From positions 1 to 5,873 of the forward strand of contig JBMOLK010000257.1 of the NCBI GenBank assembly GCA_049325575.1: a stretch of DNA of 5,873 nt. Direction: 5' to 3'. A program made the translations under genes and the position numbers. Shown one piece after another: positions 5,873 through 5,873 of the stretch. The DNA comes from JBMOLK01 sp049325575. Its GTDB lineage: Bacteria; Bacillota; Clostridia; Acetivibrionales; Acetivibrionaceae. How positions within the stretch are numbered: the stretch's first letter is position 1; every line of letters begins with the position of its first letter. The notes under the pieces were generated by a model. That model saw nothing but the letters and a program-made list of their open reading frames with translations, was not told the origin of the DNA and did no database searches.

Positions 5873-5873
5873 A

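Overview
The window looks like a low-GC Clostridia genome, most likely a cellulosome-forming member of the Ruminiclostridium/Acetivibrio (Clostridium thermocellum-like) group. This rests on three things: a protein end with a cohesin-like tail followed by a duplicated type I dockerin, a B. subtilis-like EndoAI/EndoA toxin-antitoxin pair, and strongly AT-rich intergenic DNA. The species assignment is inference.

Layout from left to right. (1) Positions 1-373 hold the C-terminus of a secreted cohesin-dockerin protein, closed by a strong intrinsic terminator at about 443-476. (2) Positions 477-974 contain no convincing gene. They hold an imperfect inverted repeat (540-557 / 693-707), a good sigma-A-type promoter (701-730), and what would be a leader of roughly 240 nt. 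(3) Positions 975-2229 are a three-gene operon: ribbon-helix-helix antitoxin (ndoAI), MazF-type mRNA interferase (ndoA, overlapping by one base), then a 200-residue exported or membrane-anchored coiled-coil protein of unknown function. It ends at a terminator at 2261-2287. (4) Positions 2288-2562 are a non-coding leader. (5) Positions 2563-5028 encode one large transmembrane methyl-accepting chemotaxis protein with a periplasmic/extracellular Cache-like sensor, HAMP and signalling domain. (6) A long hairpin at 5060-5092 separates it from a convergent gene on the minus strand (5132-5872), a complete WecG/TagA/CpsF-family glycosyltransferase whose start codon lies one base inside the window edge.

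The genes do not form one pathway. Three envelope-related functions (cellulosome component, chemoreceptor, cell-wall polymer glycosyltransferase) surround a housekeeping-type toxin-antitoxin operon. The parts least explained by known families are the third gene of the toxin-antitoxin operon, the 477-974 region, and the 75-residue basic cytoplasmic extension of the chemoreceptor. I found no clear sign of a wholly new multi-gene system. The most testable novelty is a possible functional link between ndoAI-ndoA and the exported coiled-coil protein.
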